From contig JANYDK010000080.1 of the NCBI GenBank assembly GCA_025363655.1, positions 31,751 to 95,750 on the forward strand: a DNA stretch of 64,000 nt. Direction: 5' to 3'. A program made the position numbers and the translations under genes. Source of the DNA: Deltaproteobacteria bacterium. Lineage in GTDB: Bacteria; Myxococcota_A; Polyangia; Polyangiales; JADJMO01. Numbering within the stretch: position 1 is the stretch's first letter; every line of letters starts with the position of its first letter. Below, piece after piece: positions 16,620 to 24,556 of this stretch. The notes beneath the pieces were generated by a model that made no database searches, had not been told where the DNA came from, and saw only the letters and a program-made list of their open reading frames with translations.

Positions 16620-18071
16620 ATGCGCAGTCGACAGACACTCATCGTCCTTGGTCTCGGAGTCTTCGGTGCGAGCGCCAGTGCGTGCAGCGCCGCCGATGGC
16701 TCATCGGCCGACGATGATGCCGCGCTCGATGGGTCGCACGACGCGTCGTTCGATGGGTCGTCCGATGGATCGGCGAACGACGCGAAGATCGACGACGACA
16801 CGAGCGGCGACGGAACTGCGAGCGATGCGATCACGACCGACGCGGGCAAGGACGCTGCGACGGACGCCGACGCCGGCTATCCCTTCCCGACGCCGATTCG
16901 CTACGTGGTGGTGATCGTCAAAGAGAATCACACCTTCGACAACATGTTCACCGGCTTCCCCGGCACCGATCCGCCGCCAGCCTCGGTGAAGCTGGCCGAC
17001 GGAACGACGGTCACGCGCAAGCCGGCGGCGTTCAAACCGCTGCTCTTCGACACCACGCACGCGCACACCGCGGGCGTCTCCGAGTACAACGACGGAAAGA
17101 TGAACGGCTGGAGCACGCCCCTCGCTGCCGGCCTCACCGCGCAGGCGCTCTCCTATTTTCCGGAGTCACAGATCCCCAACTACTGGGCCTACGCGCGCAA
17201 CTTCGTCCTCTTCGATCACTTCTTCTCGACCTTCATGGGCCCTTCGGGGCCGGGCCACTTCTCGACGCACACCGCGAACACGGTCTCGTACGAGAACGTC
17301 ACCGGCAGCGGCGACTGCTCCGATCTCAAGGCCGCCGGCAACGTCGGGACGTTCGATCCGAAGACGGGCGCGACGAAGGACATGTTCCCCTGCTTCGACG
17401 TGCCTGCGGTCGAGTCGCTGCTCCCGAAGACGCTCACCTGGCGCGCCTACCCGGGCTCACCGCTCGACTACGTGCAAGACATCGGCGGCGATCCGGCGAT
17501 CCGCGCGGCGCACTACCACTCGATGGGCTCGCTCCTCGACGACGTCGGCAAGGGCGAGCTCGCCAACCTCACGTACGCCAACGTCGGCGGCGTCACCTAC
17601 GACGGCGCGCCCGCGAGCGAGCATCCGCCGCAGCACCCGTGCAACGGAGAGAACTACACGGTCGAGCTCGTCAACCGCCTGATGAAGAGCAAATACTGGC
17701 CAGAGATGGCGATCATCTTCACCTACGACGATTACGGCGGTTGGTACGATCACGTCAAACCGACGGTCGAGCTCTGCACCAACGGCGACTTCTTCCACAC
17801 CGGCTTCCGCCTTCCGGCGATGATCATCTCGCCTTACGCGAAGACGGGCTTCGTCGACCACACGAAGACCGAGCACGCGTCGATTCCGCGCCTGATCGAA
17901 GATCTCTTCGGCCTCCCGCGAATGACGGCCAACCCCAAGGCGCCGTGGAACAAGTACGTGCCGCGCGATGCCACCGCCGGCTCGATGATGGGCGCGTTCG
18001 ACTTCACCCAACCCCCGCGACCGGCCTTCATCCGCACCAAGCGCACCGACTGCCCCGCAGCGCCGCCCTGA
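16620..18071 (+). CDS. Exported phosphoesterase (acid phosphatase/phospholipase C superfamily)
   Basis: 483 residues from ATG 16620, chosen because it begins a clean lipoprotein signal peptide (ASAC, Cys22); an in-frame GTG at 16587 would add 11 residues. An Asp/Ser-rich linker is followed by the PF04185 phosphoesterase domain: VVVIVKENHTFDNMF near the N-terminus supplies the metal-binding Glu/Asn and nucleophile region, MGPSGPGHFSTHTA follows, and the second half has TYDDYGGWYDHV and PAMIISPYAKTGFVDHT. Members hydrolyse phosphomonoesters or phospholipids outside the cytoplasm. The full catalytic set appears present. Substrate cannot be read from sequence. Confidence 0.85.
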   Translation: MRSRQTLIVLGLGVFGASASACSAADGSSADDDAALDGSHDASFDGSSDGSANDAKIDDDTSGDGTASDAITTDAGKDAATDADAGYPFPTPIRYVVVIVKENHTFDNMFTGFPGTDPPPASVKLADGTTVTRKPAAFKPLLFDTTHAHTAGVSEYNDGKMNGWSTPLAAGLTAQALSYFPESQIPNYWAYARNFVLFDHFFSTFMGPSGPGHFSTHTANTVSYENVTGSGDCSDLKAAGNVGTFDPKTGATKDMFPCFDVPAVESLLPKTLTWRAYPGSPLDYVQDIGGDPAIRAAHYHSMGSLLDDVGKGELANLTYANVGGVTYDGAPASEHPPQHPCNGENYTVELVNRLMKSKYWPEMAIIFTYDDYGGWYDHVKPTVELCTNGDFFHTGFRLPAMIISPYAKTGFVDHTKTEHASIPRLIEDLFGLPRMTANPKAPWNKYVPRDATAGSMMGAFDFTQPPRPAFIRTKRTDCPAAPP

Positions 18072-18114
18072 AAGAGAGCTCGAATCGTTCCGCCATTCCT
18101 GCAGCAGCGACGGG

Positions 18115-18588
18115 CTACTTCCGTGCGTTCGCCAGCGCGGCCGCGAGCCAGCGCTTGACCTCGGCGCGCGGCAGTTCTTCGAGCTTGCGCAGCTTGAGGT
18201 GACGGCCCGTCTTTCCATCGCCTTCGAGGAGCCCTTTCGGATCGACGAAGGTGCCGGGCGGACCGGCGAGGATGAGGTTCACGTGCGCTTTGAAACCTGC
18301 GAGCGCACAGAGATGCTCGCCGTCGATCGTGAAGAAGGGCATCCCCCACTTGAGCGACGACTGCGCCATCGGCGCCGCCGCTTCGACCATCGTGCGCAGC
18401 TCTTCGAGGATCGCTCGGAGGTGCAGCGGTTGCTTGGTGAAGAAGGCGTCGATCGGCGCTCCGAGATCGGCGCGCTTGGCCGGCATCTTCGAAGCAGCCT
18501 TCTTCGTGCCGGCCTTCTTCGTGCCAGCCTTCGCCGGCGTGGGCTTCTTCACAGCTGGCTTCTTCACGGCGGGCTTCTTGGCGGCCAT
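18115..18588 (-). CDS. DUF1801 domain protein with Lys/Ala-rich N-terminal tail
   Basis: 157 residues from ATG 18588. The first 45 residues are a histone-H1-like tail with repeated AVKKP, AGTKK and AKAG units, rich in Lys, Ala and Pro. The remainder is a DUF1801/YdhG-type domain (ILEELRTMV, SSLKWGMPFF, ALAGFKAHVNLI, HLKLRKLEELP). DUF1801 proteins are small and of unknown role. The basic tail suggests nucleic-acid association, as in myxobacterial H1-like proteins; this is inference. It is divergent from the beta-helix lipoprotein with 79 bases between starts. Confidence 0.85.
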   Translation of the reverse strand: MAAKKPAVKKPAVKKPTPAKAGTKKAGTKKAASKMPAKRADLGAPIDAFFTKQPLHLRAILEELRTMVEAAAPMAQSSLKWGMPFFTIDGEHLCALAGFKAHVNLILAGPPGTFVDPKGLLEGDGKTGRHLKLRKLEELPRAEVKRWLAAALANARK

Positions 18589-18667
18589 CGGACGCCCATG
18601 ATGCCAGACCTCTCGCGAGATTTCCTCGTCCTCCGCGCGGCCTTTGGCGTCGCTGTAGTATCGGTGG

Positions 18668-20017
18668 ATGCGTCCAAGCGCGGCACGGCTCGGTTTGCTC
18701 TGCATGCTCTTCTCGGGAGCCTCTGCCTGCGGAAGCGACGGCGGCAGTAGTGACGAAGCTAGCGACGCGGGCGACGCAGGAAACGATGCGATCGCCGACT
18801 CGACGGCGCTCGACCTCGGGACCGACGTCACGCCGAGCGACACCGACGGCGGCGGGGGATTGCCCATCGGCGAGTGGACCGACAGCAAGGGCGTTTGTCC
18901 GGCGGGCACCAAACAGGTCGATCTGCACACCACCAGCGAGCTCTCCGATGCGACCCGCGGCGAAAGCGCCTACGCGAGCGACGGCCCCGGCACCTGCTAT
19001 TTCCTCCACGACGGCACCTACAGCCAAAACGGCGCGGTGCTCCTCTGGTTCAAGCACGGAGGGACGGCGGCGAAGCGCGTGTACTTCATCGGCGAGAGTC
19101 GCACCGGCGTCGTCATCCACGCCCGCGGCACCTTCGACAAGGGCGGAGACCACATCACCGTCTCCAACATGACCTTCGACTTGAAGGGATATTCGAACAG
19201 CGGCCTCGCCTTCAACACCCTCGATTTGCTCGCCTCGGACGACGTCACGGTCTCGCATGTGACCTTCACCGGCGACTGCACCGTCGGGCACGATGGCGGT
19301 CACCTCGAGACCACCGGCGCGACCCACGCGCTCATCGAAGCATGCCTCATCGAGAAATACGGCGCGTGCGGCGCCGCCGGTCATCAAGACCACGGCATCT
19401 ACCTCTCGGCCGGCAGCGATCTCACGGTGCGCAACAACGTCATTCGCGGCAACGCCTCACGCGGCATCCAGATGTACACCCAGGCCGGCGTGTTCGGTAC
19501 GCTCACCCGCGTCACCATCGAGCAGAATCGCATCTACGAGAACGGGCACGGCGAATACGAGGACGGCATCGTCATCAACGCCGACGCCTCGGGCACCATC
19601 GACCACGTCACCATCCAACGCAATCTCTTCTATCGAAACTACTATTCAAGTGTCCGCTTCAGCTTCGCCGCGACTTCGGCGATCGTCATTTCGCACAACA
19701 CCTTCTTCGGCGACGGGCTCGCGGCCACCACCGGACACCCGAGCGAGATCAACCTCGATCACAGCGGCTCGGGTGCCGGCGCCAGCATCGGCGGCAACCT
19801 CTTCGGCGGCACCTCGGCGCTGATCAACGACGCCTGCTACGACGCGACCAGCCGCGGCTTCACGATCAGCGACGACTTCTTGCAGACCGCGCCGGGAACG
19901 CTGCCTCCCTGTGTGAACAAGCTGACCACCGGCGATCCCCGCTTCGTCGACCCCGCCGGAGGAGACTTTCACCCGATGAATCCTGCCGCTTCGAGCTTCG
20001 GTGCCTATGCGCCCTGA
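18668..20017 (+). CDS. Right-handed parallel beta-helix lipoprotein
   Basis: 449 residues. Signal peptide with lipobox ASAC (Cys21), then a Gly/Ser/Asp linker to about residue 60. The body shows regular short strands with Asn and Gly at turns (HITVSNMTFDL, DVTVSHVTFTGDC, DLTVRNNVIRGN, VTIEQNRIYENG, VTIQRNLFYRN), typical of pectate-lyase-like beta-helices (NosD/PbH1 repeats). Such proteins bind or cleave polysaccharides; catalytic residues cannot be assigned by eye. The end overlaps the start of the next lipoprotein gene, suggesting co-expression. Confidence 0.85.
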   Translation: MRPSAARLGLLCMLFSGASACGSDGGSSDEASDAGDAGNDAIADSTALDLGTDVTPSDTDGGGGLPIGEWTDSKGVCPAGTKQVDLHTTSELSDATRGESAYASDGPGTCYFLHDGTYSQNGAVLLWFKHGGTAAKRVYFIGESRTGVVIHARGTFDKGGDHITVSNMTFDLKGYSNSGLAFNTLDLLASDDVTVSHVTFTGDCTVGHDGGHLETTGATHALIEACLIEKYGACGAAGHQDHGIYLSAGSDLTVRNNVIRGNASRGIQMYTQAGVFGTLTRVTIEQNRIYENGHGEYEDGIVINADASGTIDHVTIQRNLFYRNYYSSVRFSFAATSAIVISHNTFFGDGLAATTGHPSEINLDHSGSGAGASIGGNLFGGTSALINDACYDATSRGFTISDDFLQTAPGTLPPCVNKLTTGDPRFVDPAGGDFHPMNPAASSFGAYAP

Positions 20018-20765
20018 GCGCGCCCGAAAGAGCCTCGTAGGCCTCCTACGTCTCGTTGGCCTCGTGGCGTTCGCGTTCCTTTCGTCGTGTCATTCGCCGA
20101 AGCGCTTCGTCAAATCGATGCTCGAGTCGGCGGTGAAGGGAACTTTGTCGGGCTACGACACGTTCTTCCGGCTCGGCATATGCGGGTGGGATCCGGCGGC
20201 AGAGATGCAGCTCGGCAGCTCCGAGACGACGCTCGACGGCAACGACGACAAGGGCACCGCCGAGACGAGCGCCACCTTCGTCATGCCGGCGGGCTCGAAA
20301 ACCAGCAGCCTTCGCTGCGAAGGACGCGTCGCCTACTCGTACCTCTACGTGGCCGGCAACGCCGGTAAACACGGTGAGTACCTGGAGGTGAAGTCTCTCC
20401 ACCGCATCGGCGCCGAGCCGGCGATTCTCGCCGACGTCAAGGAGCACGCGACGAAGCTCGACCTCGACACCAAGACGAAGGCCTTCACCGAAGAGTGGAC
20501 CTTGCCCGACGGCACGCCAGGAGTCGCCTATCGTCTCGAGATTTCCGACGAGGGGAACTACGCGGTGAAGTTCGGCAAGCGCTACGCGATGCACGAAGAT
20601 CCCCGCATCGCGGTGTTCCAGAAGAATCGGCCGATTGCCAATGGTGACGACTTCGGCAAGCGGGGGTTCTTCCACCTCGCCGAGGGGACCGCGTGGTTTC
20701 TCTTGGCGGCGAGCGCGAAGGCGCCGGAGCCGGTGGAGCTGTGGGTCGTCGTTTTGGCGGAGTGA
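20007..20765 (+). CDS. Lipoprotein of unknown function
   Basis: 252 residues from ATG 20007, overlapping the preceding stop by 11 bases; a GTG at 20001 would add two residues. The signal peptide ends in LSSC. The mature part is mixed alpha/beta, with a Gly/Asp-containing segment and conserved-looking aromatic strands (GRVAYSYLYVAG, GVAYRLEISDEGNY) and no cysteine cluster beyond residue 70. I do not recognise a family. It shares the operon of the beta-helix gene and is convergent with the next gene, three bases apart. Confidence 0.75.
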   Translation: MRPERARKSLVGLLRLVGLVAFAFLSSCHSPKRFVKSMLESAVKGTLSGYDTFFRLGICGWDPAAEMQLGSSETTLDGNDDKGTAETSATFVMPAGSKTSSLRCEGRVAYSYLYVAGNAGKHGEYLEVKSLHRIGAEPAILADVKEHATKLDLDTKTKAFTEEWTLPDGTPGVAYRLEISDEGNYAVKFGKRYAMHEDPRIAVFQKNRPIANGDDFGKRGFFHLAEGTAWFLLAASAKAPEPVELWVVVLAE

Positions 20766-20768
20766 GGC

Positions 20769-21752
20769 CTACGGCGAATCGGCCATCTTGATGCAACGAA
20801 GCGCCAGCCCGCCTTCGTAGTGATTCTTCAGAACGGTCCCCTTGGGGAACGCAGCCACCCGCGGGCTCGCCGAGGGATCGAGTTGGCCGATGGCGATCGA
20901 GCCGTCCTTGGCGCGGACGTAGACGCTGAGCGCGAAGTAGAAGCTCCCGCCGCTGGTACTCGTCAACGTGGTGCGAACGAGATCGAAGTCGGTCGCGGCG
21001 ACGTGCGAGAGATCGTCCTCGGTGATGAGTCGCCAACCGCTCCCGAGCTCGGCCGCGCAGATGTCGACGTCGGAGACGAGCTGGGGAATCCAATAAGGTT
21101 TGGCGGTGTATTTGTCGTAGGAACAGGCAGCGACTTCGTCGTAGTTGGTCTTGATGTCGTCGATGGTGATGGGCGGCTTGGTCTTGATCGTCGGGTGCGT
21201 GGAACCGCAGTCGCCGAGGAGGAAGCAGAAGGTCAGCGCCGAGTCGTGCGCGAGCTTTGCGCGATCGACGTCGGTCGTCGGGTAGGCCGAGCCTTCGCCG
21301 GCGTACATCGTCAAGACCTTGGGGAAAATCGGCGCCGAGATGGAGACCCGCTCACGACCTCCGCCGCCGGGCTTGTCGTGGATGAACGACACCGAGCCGC
21401 TGAATTGAAGTCCGGCGCGAAAGGAGAGGCCGAGGCTCTCGCCGCACGGTTCGCCGAACGAGAGGGGCGCGACGGTCTCGTCGCCGGTGTCGGTGACGTC
21501 GACGGTCGTGACGTCGAGAGTGGCGTCCTGCCCGACGTCGCGTGCGCTCGAGTCCACCGCGCTGTCGACCTTGGAGGCGCCCGTATCGCCGACATCGGCG
21601 CGTCCGCTGTCGACGTCGGAGACCTTGTCGACGGTCGCGCCACATCCCGTGAGTGACACGAGCGAGACGAGCGAGACGAGCGAGACGAGCGAGACGAGCG
21701 AGACGAGCGAGACGGACGACACGAGCGAGAGGAAGATCGGCGATCGCGACAT
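20769..21752 (-). CDS. DUF1566/Lcl-like lipoprotein with a repeat-encoded signal peptide
   Basis: 327 residues from ATG 21752. The hydrophobic core of the signal peptide is a run of Ser-Leu-Val triplets encoded by a 9-bp DNA repeat, ending in the lipobox LTGC. An Asp/Val/Thr-rich linker follows. The C-terminal part has CAAELGSGWRLITEDDL, FYFALSVYVRAKDGS and GLALRCIK, which is the layout of DUF1566 (Lcl C-terminal) domains found in surface proteins. Function unknown, probably extracytoplasmic binding. The upstream region is occupied by tandem 72-bp repeats. Confidence 0.78.
   Translation of the reverse strand: MSRSPIFLSLVSSVSLVSLVSLVSLVSLVSLVSLTGCGATVDKVSDVDSGRADVGDTGASKVDSAVDSSARDVGQDATLDVTTVDVTDTGDETVAPLSFGEPCGESLGLSFRAGLQFSGSVSFIHDKPGGGGRERVSISAPIFPKVLTMYAGEGSAYPTTDVDRAKLAHDSALTFCFLLGDCGSTHPTIKTKPPITIDDIKTNYDEVAACSYDKYTAKPYWIPQLVSDVDICAAELGSGWRLITEDDLSHVAATDFDLVRTTLTSTSGGSFYFALSVYVRAKDGSIAIGQLDPSASPRVAAFPKGTVLKNHYEGGLALRCIKMADSP
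21661..21714. repeat. 9-bp microsatellite (AGCGAGACG x6) encoding a signal-peptide core
   Basis: Six perfect copies of AGCGAGACG with further imperfect copies on both sides. Read on the minus strand they encode repeated Ser-Leu-Val, forming the membrane-inserting core of the lipoprotein signal peptide. Confidence 0.92.
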
Positions 21753-21845
21753 GAGCGGGAGCCTACGCCCGCGCTCGACCCGAGGCTCTTGCTCCCAGGT
21801 CGCGCGCGGACACTTTCCGCCTGAAACTTGCGCGATCGCAGGTGG

Positions 21846-21989
21846 TCTCGTTTTCGCCAAAGATTGCTTCGCAACTTGGCCGTCCGGTCGATCTCGCTTC
21901 GCTCGGTCGCCGGACAGTCTCGTTTCGCCAAAGATTGCTTCGCAACTTTGGCCGTCCGGTCGATCTCGCTTCGCTCGGTCGCCGGACAG
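21846..21989. repeat. Two tandem 72-bp units of a dispersed hairpin repeat
   Basis: Two nearly identical 72-bp units (21846-21917 and 21918-21989) each begin TCTCGTTTTCGCCAAAG or TCTCGTTTCGCCAAAG and end with an imperfect hairpin (GTCCGGTCGA paired with TCGCCGGAC around TCTCGCTTCGCTCGG). The second unit abuts the stop codon of the neighbouring lipoprotein gene. A diverged third copy is at 4293-4360. Confidence 0.85.
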
Positions 21990-22343
21990 TCACTTCGGCA
22001 GCGTGCCCGGAGGATCGGGCGCGGTCGTCGGTCCCGGAAGGTTGGGCGGCTCGCCGCCAGGCTTCTTCTGCAGGCCCGGCTCTTCGCACCCGCGCGCGTC
22101 GTCGCCCATGCTGGCAAACGACGAACAGACATACTCGGTGCTCGCACCACAGCCGCTCGCGCGATAGGTGGTGCCGCCGCTGCTGACGACCTGGACCTCG
22201 TCGGCATCGCACGCGTGCTCTTTGGCGTAGCGCGCCTTGAGCTTGTCGGTAGTGGTGCTGCAGCCGGCGAGGCCTGCGAGAGAAACGAGCGCGCCGAAGA
22301 TCGCGAGCGGACCGAGCACGCGGGGACGAACGAGCTCAGGCAT
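21990..22343 (-). CDS. Small Cys-containing lipoprotein (paralogue of the one at 44106)
   Basis: 117 residues from ATG 22343. Signal peptide ends LAGC (Cys28). The mature core reads KARYAKEHACDADEVQVV, then YRASGCGASTEYVC, and ends in a Pro/Gly-rich tail. The pattern of C-x4-EV, Tyr, GCG and YxC recurs in the lipoprotein at 44106-44522, so the two are distant paralogues. Function unknown. The start overlaps the end of the preceding SMI1-like gene by eight bases, so it is the last gene of the operon running from the kinase at 28751. Confidence 0.75.
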   Translation of the reverse strand: MPELVRPRVLGPLAIFGALVSLAGLAGCSTTTDKLKARYAKEHACDADEVQVVSSGGTTYRASGCGASTEYVCSSFASMGDDARGCEEPGLQKKPGGEPPNLPGPTTAPDPPGTLPK

Positions 22344-23001
22344 TTTTCGAGTCCTCTTTGTCGTCGTCCTCGTCCTCGTCTTCGTCCTCGTCGTCATCAC
22401 CTTCGCCGGCTTCTTTCGCCTTCGGCTCGAAGCTGGTGCGTCCGTCGCCGTTGGAGTCAGCGAGCTCTTTCACCGCGGCGAGGTGCTCTTCCGAGAGCTC
22501 CTTCGGCAACGCACCGAGCTCTTGCGCGAGCCAGACGTCGAAGGGAACGAAGCCACGAACGACGGCCGCGCCCTCGGCGTTGGTCTCGAGCGTGATGACC
22601 GGATACTCACCGGCCGAGTCGGGCGTACCGATGTAGAGGAAGCGCGGCGGCTCGACGCCTTCGCCGAGGAGGAGGCAATCGTCGCCGAGGAGATCGTACG
22701 CCTCACCGAAGCGCGGGACCGACTCTTCACCGAGCTCCTGCTCGACGATGTCCTCGACCGCCATCGCCTCGAACTCCGGCTCTTCGTCGTCGAATTCGAA
22801 GCCGAAGTACGACGCGTCGAAGGCGAAGAACGCCTTCATCGCCGGCGAGATTTTCTCGTCGTTGGGCAGGCGGAGCTTCTTGAGGATGCCGGGCGGGACC
22901 GGCGTCGGCTCGGCGATGGTGCCTTTTTCCGTCGCCGAGGCGATTGCTGCTTTGACGAGTGCTGCGCCGCGGAGCGCTCCCTGGTTCTTCTTGCTGGCCA
23001 T
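22336..23001 (-). CDS. Possible SMI1/KNR4 (SUKH)-like protein with acidic tail
   Basis: 221 residues from ATG 23001; TTG at 23010 is an alternative. The middle (about 35-165) has features of SUKH-type domains: a helix with LPNDEKISPAMKAFFAF, strands with PPRFLYIG and YPVITLET, and a terminal FVPFDVWLAQEL helix. SUKH proteins often serve as immunity proteins against toxins. The C-terminal 25 residues are almost entirely Asp/Glu, encoded by a GAC/GAG-type repeat. Family assignment is tentative. It sits between a membrane protein and a small lipoprotein in a minus-strand operon. Confidence 0.65.
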   Translation of the reverse strand: MASKKNQGALRGAALVKAAIASATEKGTIAEPTPVPPGILKKLRLPNDEKISPAMKAFFAFDASYFGFEFDDEEPEFEAMAVEDIVEQELGEESVPRFGEAYDLLGDDCLLLGEGVEPPRFLYIGTPDSAGEYPVITLETNAEGAAVVRGFVPFDVWLAQELGALPKELSEEHLAAVKELADSNGDGRTSFEPKAKEAGEGDDDEDEDEDEDDDKEDSKNA

Positions 23002-23032
23002 GGGGAGCAAGAACCACCTGACGCCCAGGAGG

Positions 23033-23794
23033 TCAACGTTGACGGGTGAAGATCTCGCGTGGGACGCGTGCGAAGCGCGCGAGGACGATCGGCATCACGA
23101 AGGCGAAGGCAGGCAAGAGGGCGAAGGCGATCATCCAGCTGTCCTCCCAGCCCGGATGGATGCTGCACGGGGTGAGCGTGTGCGTGCTGAGCGCCGCGAC
23201 CGCGTAGATGCCGAGCGCCGCGGGCGCGCCGAAGATCACGCCCCAGGCACGCATGCGCGCGACCGCGTGGGCCCCGGCGACGAGCATCAAGCTGAAGCCG
23301 CCGAGGAGGGCGGCGTCGCCGTATCGGTGGACGACGGTGGCGCTGATGGCAGTGAGTGAGGTGGTGACCGCGATGGTGGCTGCAGAGATCATTCCGACGA
23401 CGAACCACCGCGAATGACGAATCGGTGCGAACGCGCTGCGATCGAGGGCTGCGCGAAGGACCGAGCGGGAGAGGACGATCGCGACCAGCGAGGCGACCGC
23501 GAGGATTCCGGTGCGCGAGAAGAGCTCACCATGTTGGAGCGTGACGTACGCCGTGGTGGCGAAGACGAGCCAGAGGACGCCGTGCGCGACCACCTGGGCG
23601 AACGCGGAGAGACGGGTGATGGCGAAGGTCGCCAAGAACGCGAGCCCCGTGAGAGCGAGCAGCGGCGCCGAGATGGCTCGCGGTGCGTGGAGGGTCGCGT
23701 TTTCGCGGAGCACCTCGACGCTGGCATGGGTGAGGCCGAGGGCGACGACGAAGGATGCGAGGGGGGCGGCGAGCCTCATGAGAACCTCACTCAC
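23033..23794 (-). CDS. Multi-pass integral membrane protein, unknown function
   Basis: 253 residues from GTG 23794, which overlaps the stop of the upstream small gene (GTGA); ATG 23779 is an alternative. Seven or eight hydrophobic helices cover most of the length, with short loops containing SRSVLRAALDRS and CSIHPGWEDSW. No transporter motif is recognised. Tight coupling to the small helical protein upstream suggests the two work together. Confidence 0.72.
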   Translation of the reverse strand: MSEVLMRLAAPLASFVVALGLTHASVEVLRENATLHAPRAISAPLLALTGLAFLATFAITRLSAFAQVVAHGVLWLVFATTAYVTLQHGELFSRTGILAVASLVAIVLSRSVLRAALDRSAFAPIRHSRWFVVGMISAATIAVTTSLTAISATVVHRYGDAALLGGFSLMLVAGAHAVARMRAWGVIFGAPAALGIYAVAALSTHTLTPCSIHPGWEDSWMIAFALLPAFAFVMPIVLARFARVPREIFTRQR

Positions 23795-24163
23795 GCTCGC
23801 ACCCGCTTGAGGTCGCGGACCGCACGTCGCAAGAGGACAGACATCTCTTCCACGCGCTTCAGCATCGCATCGACTTCGCTCTTGTCGAGCTTGTCGCCGA
23901 AACCGGCGAACGCCTTGGAGCCGAGGACCGACTCGAGACCGGACGCGAAGCCGGTGACCTTCGAGAGCGCGCGCTTGCCCGTCAGCCTCGTCCGCGTCTT
24001 CCGACCTTGCGCCTTGAGCGCCTCGACGACGTAGCAAAAGTCCCGGTTCTGGCGCCGGAACCGGAGCAGTTTTGCGGGAATTTGGCTCGATTTCCGATCG
24101 CAGGTCGGGGTCTTCGGGGAGCAACTGCGACGCCGGCGGGGGCGTCAGCGTTCCATCACCCAA
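23791..24163 (-). CDS. Small helical protein, apparently frameshifted at an A4 tract
   Basis: No single frame spans this gene. The TTG at 24163 opens a frame with coding-like third-position GC until about 24085 (LTPPPASQLLPEDPDLRSEI). Downstream, another frame is clearly coding (FRRQNRDFCYVVEALKAQG, then GDKLDKSEVDAMLKRVEEM) to the TGA at 23791. Removing one A from the AAAA run at 24070-24073 joins both into a 123-residue mostly helical protein. This may be a real frameshift, a sequencing error or programmed slippage. The gene overlaps its upstream neighbour by 19 bases and its downstream neighbour by four. No known family. Confidence 0.5.
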
Positions 24164-24546
24164 CGTGCGAGTCGTCGGACGTGCTCGCGCTCACTCTCGA
24201 GGTTGGCGGCGGCGACGGCGTGGACGCGCGCGGGGCGGAGGCGGAGGGCGAGACGCAGCTGATCGCGAAACTGCTCGGAGAAGATCCCGTCGGCGAGTCG
24301 GCGCGTCACCGCTCCGACGAGGCGCTCGATCTGCGCGTCGGTGAGCGGCCGGTGCTTGAGCCGACGAGCCATCATCGCGCGCGCGCGTCCGTGCCAGAGA
24401 CCGCGCGTCTCGAGGACGAAGAACTCGAGGCATGTCTCGATCGCCGAAGGGTCGTCGCTCAGCAGTCGATCGGCGAGCGCGCGCAGCGAGGGTTTGCTGA
24501 CCGACACGCCCGAGAGGGTAGCCGAGTGGCCCCTCATCTCGGACAC
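24145..24546 (-). CDS. Small helical protein of unknown function
   Basis: 133 residues from ATG 24546; GTG 24507 is an alternative. Mostly alpha-helical and Arg/Leu-rich, with DRLLSDDPSAIETCLEFF and MMARRLKHRPLTDAQIERL followed by a long helix ending WVMER. No signal peptide, no transmembrane segment and no recognised motif. It sits between a propeller lipoprotein and the frameshifted small gene in the minus-strand operon. Confidence 0.65.
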   Translation of the reverse strand: MSEMRGHSATLSGVSVSKPSLRALADRLLSDDPSAIETCLEFFVLETRGLWHGRARAMMARRLKHRPLTDAQIERLVGAVTRRLADGIFSEQFRDQLRLALRLRPARVHAVAAANLESEREHVRRLARWVMER

Positions 24547-24556
24547 TACCGAGCGC

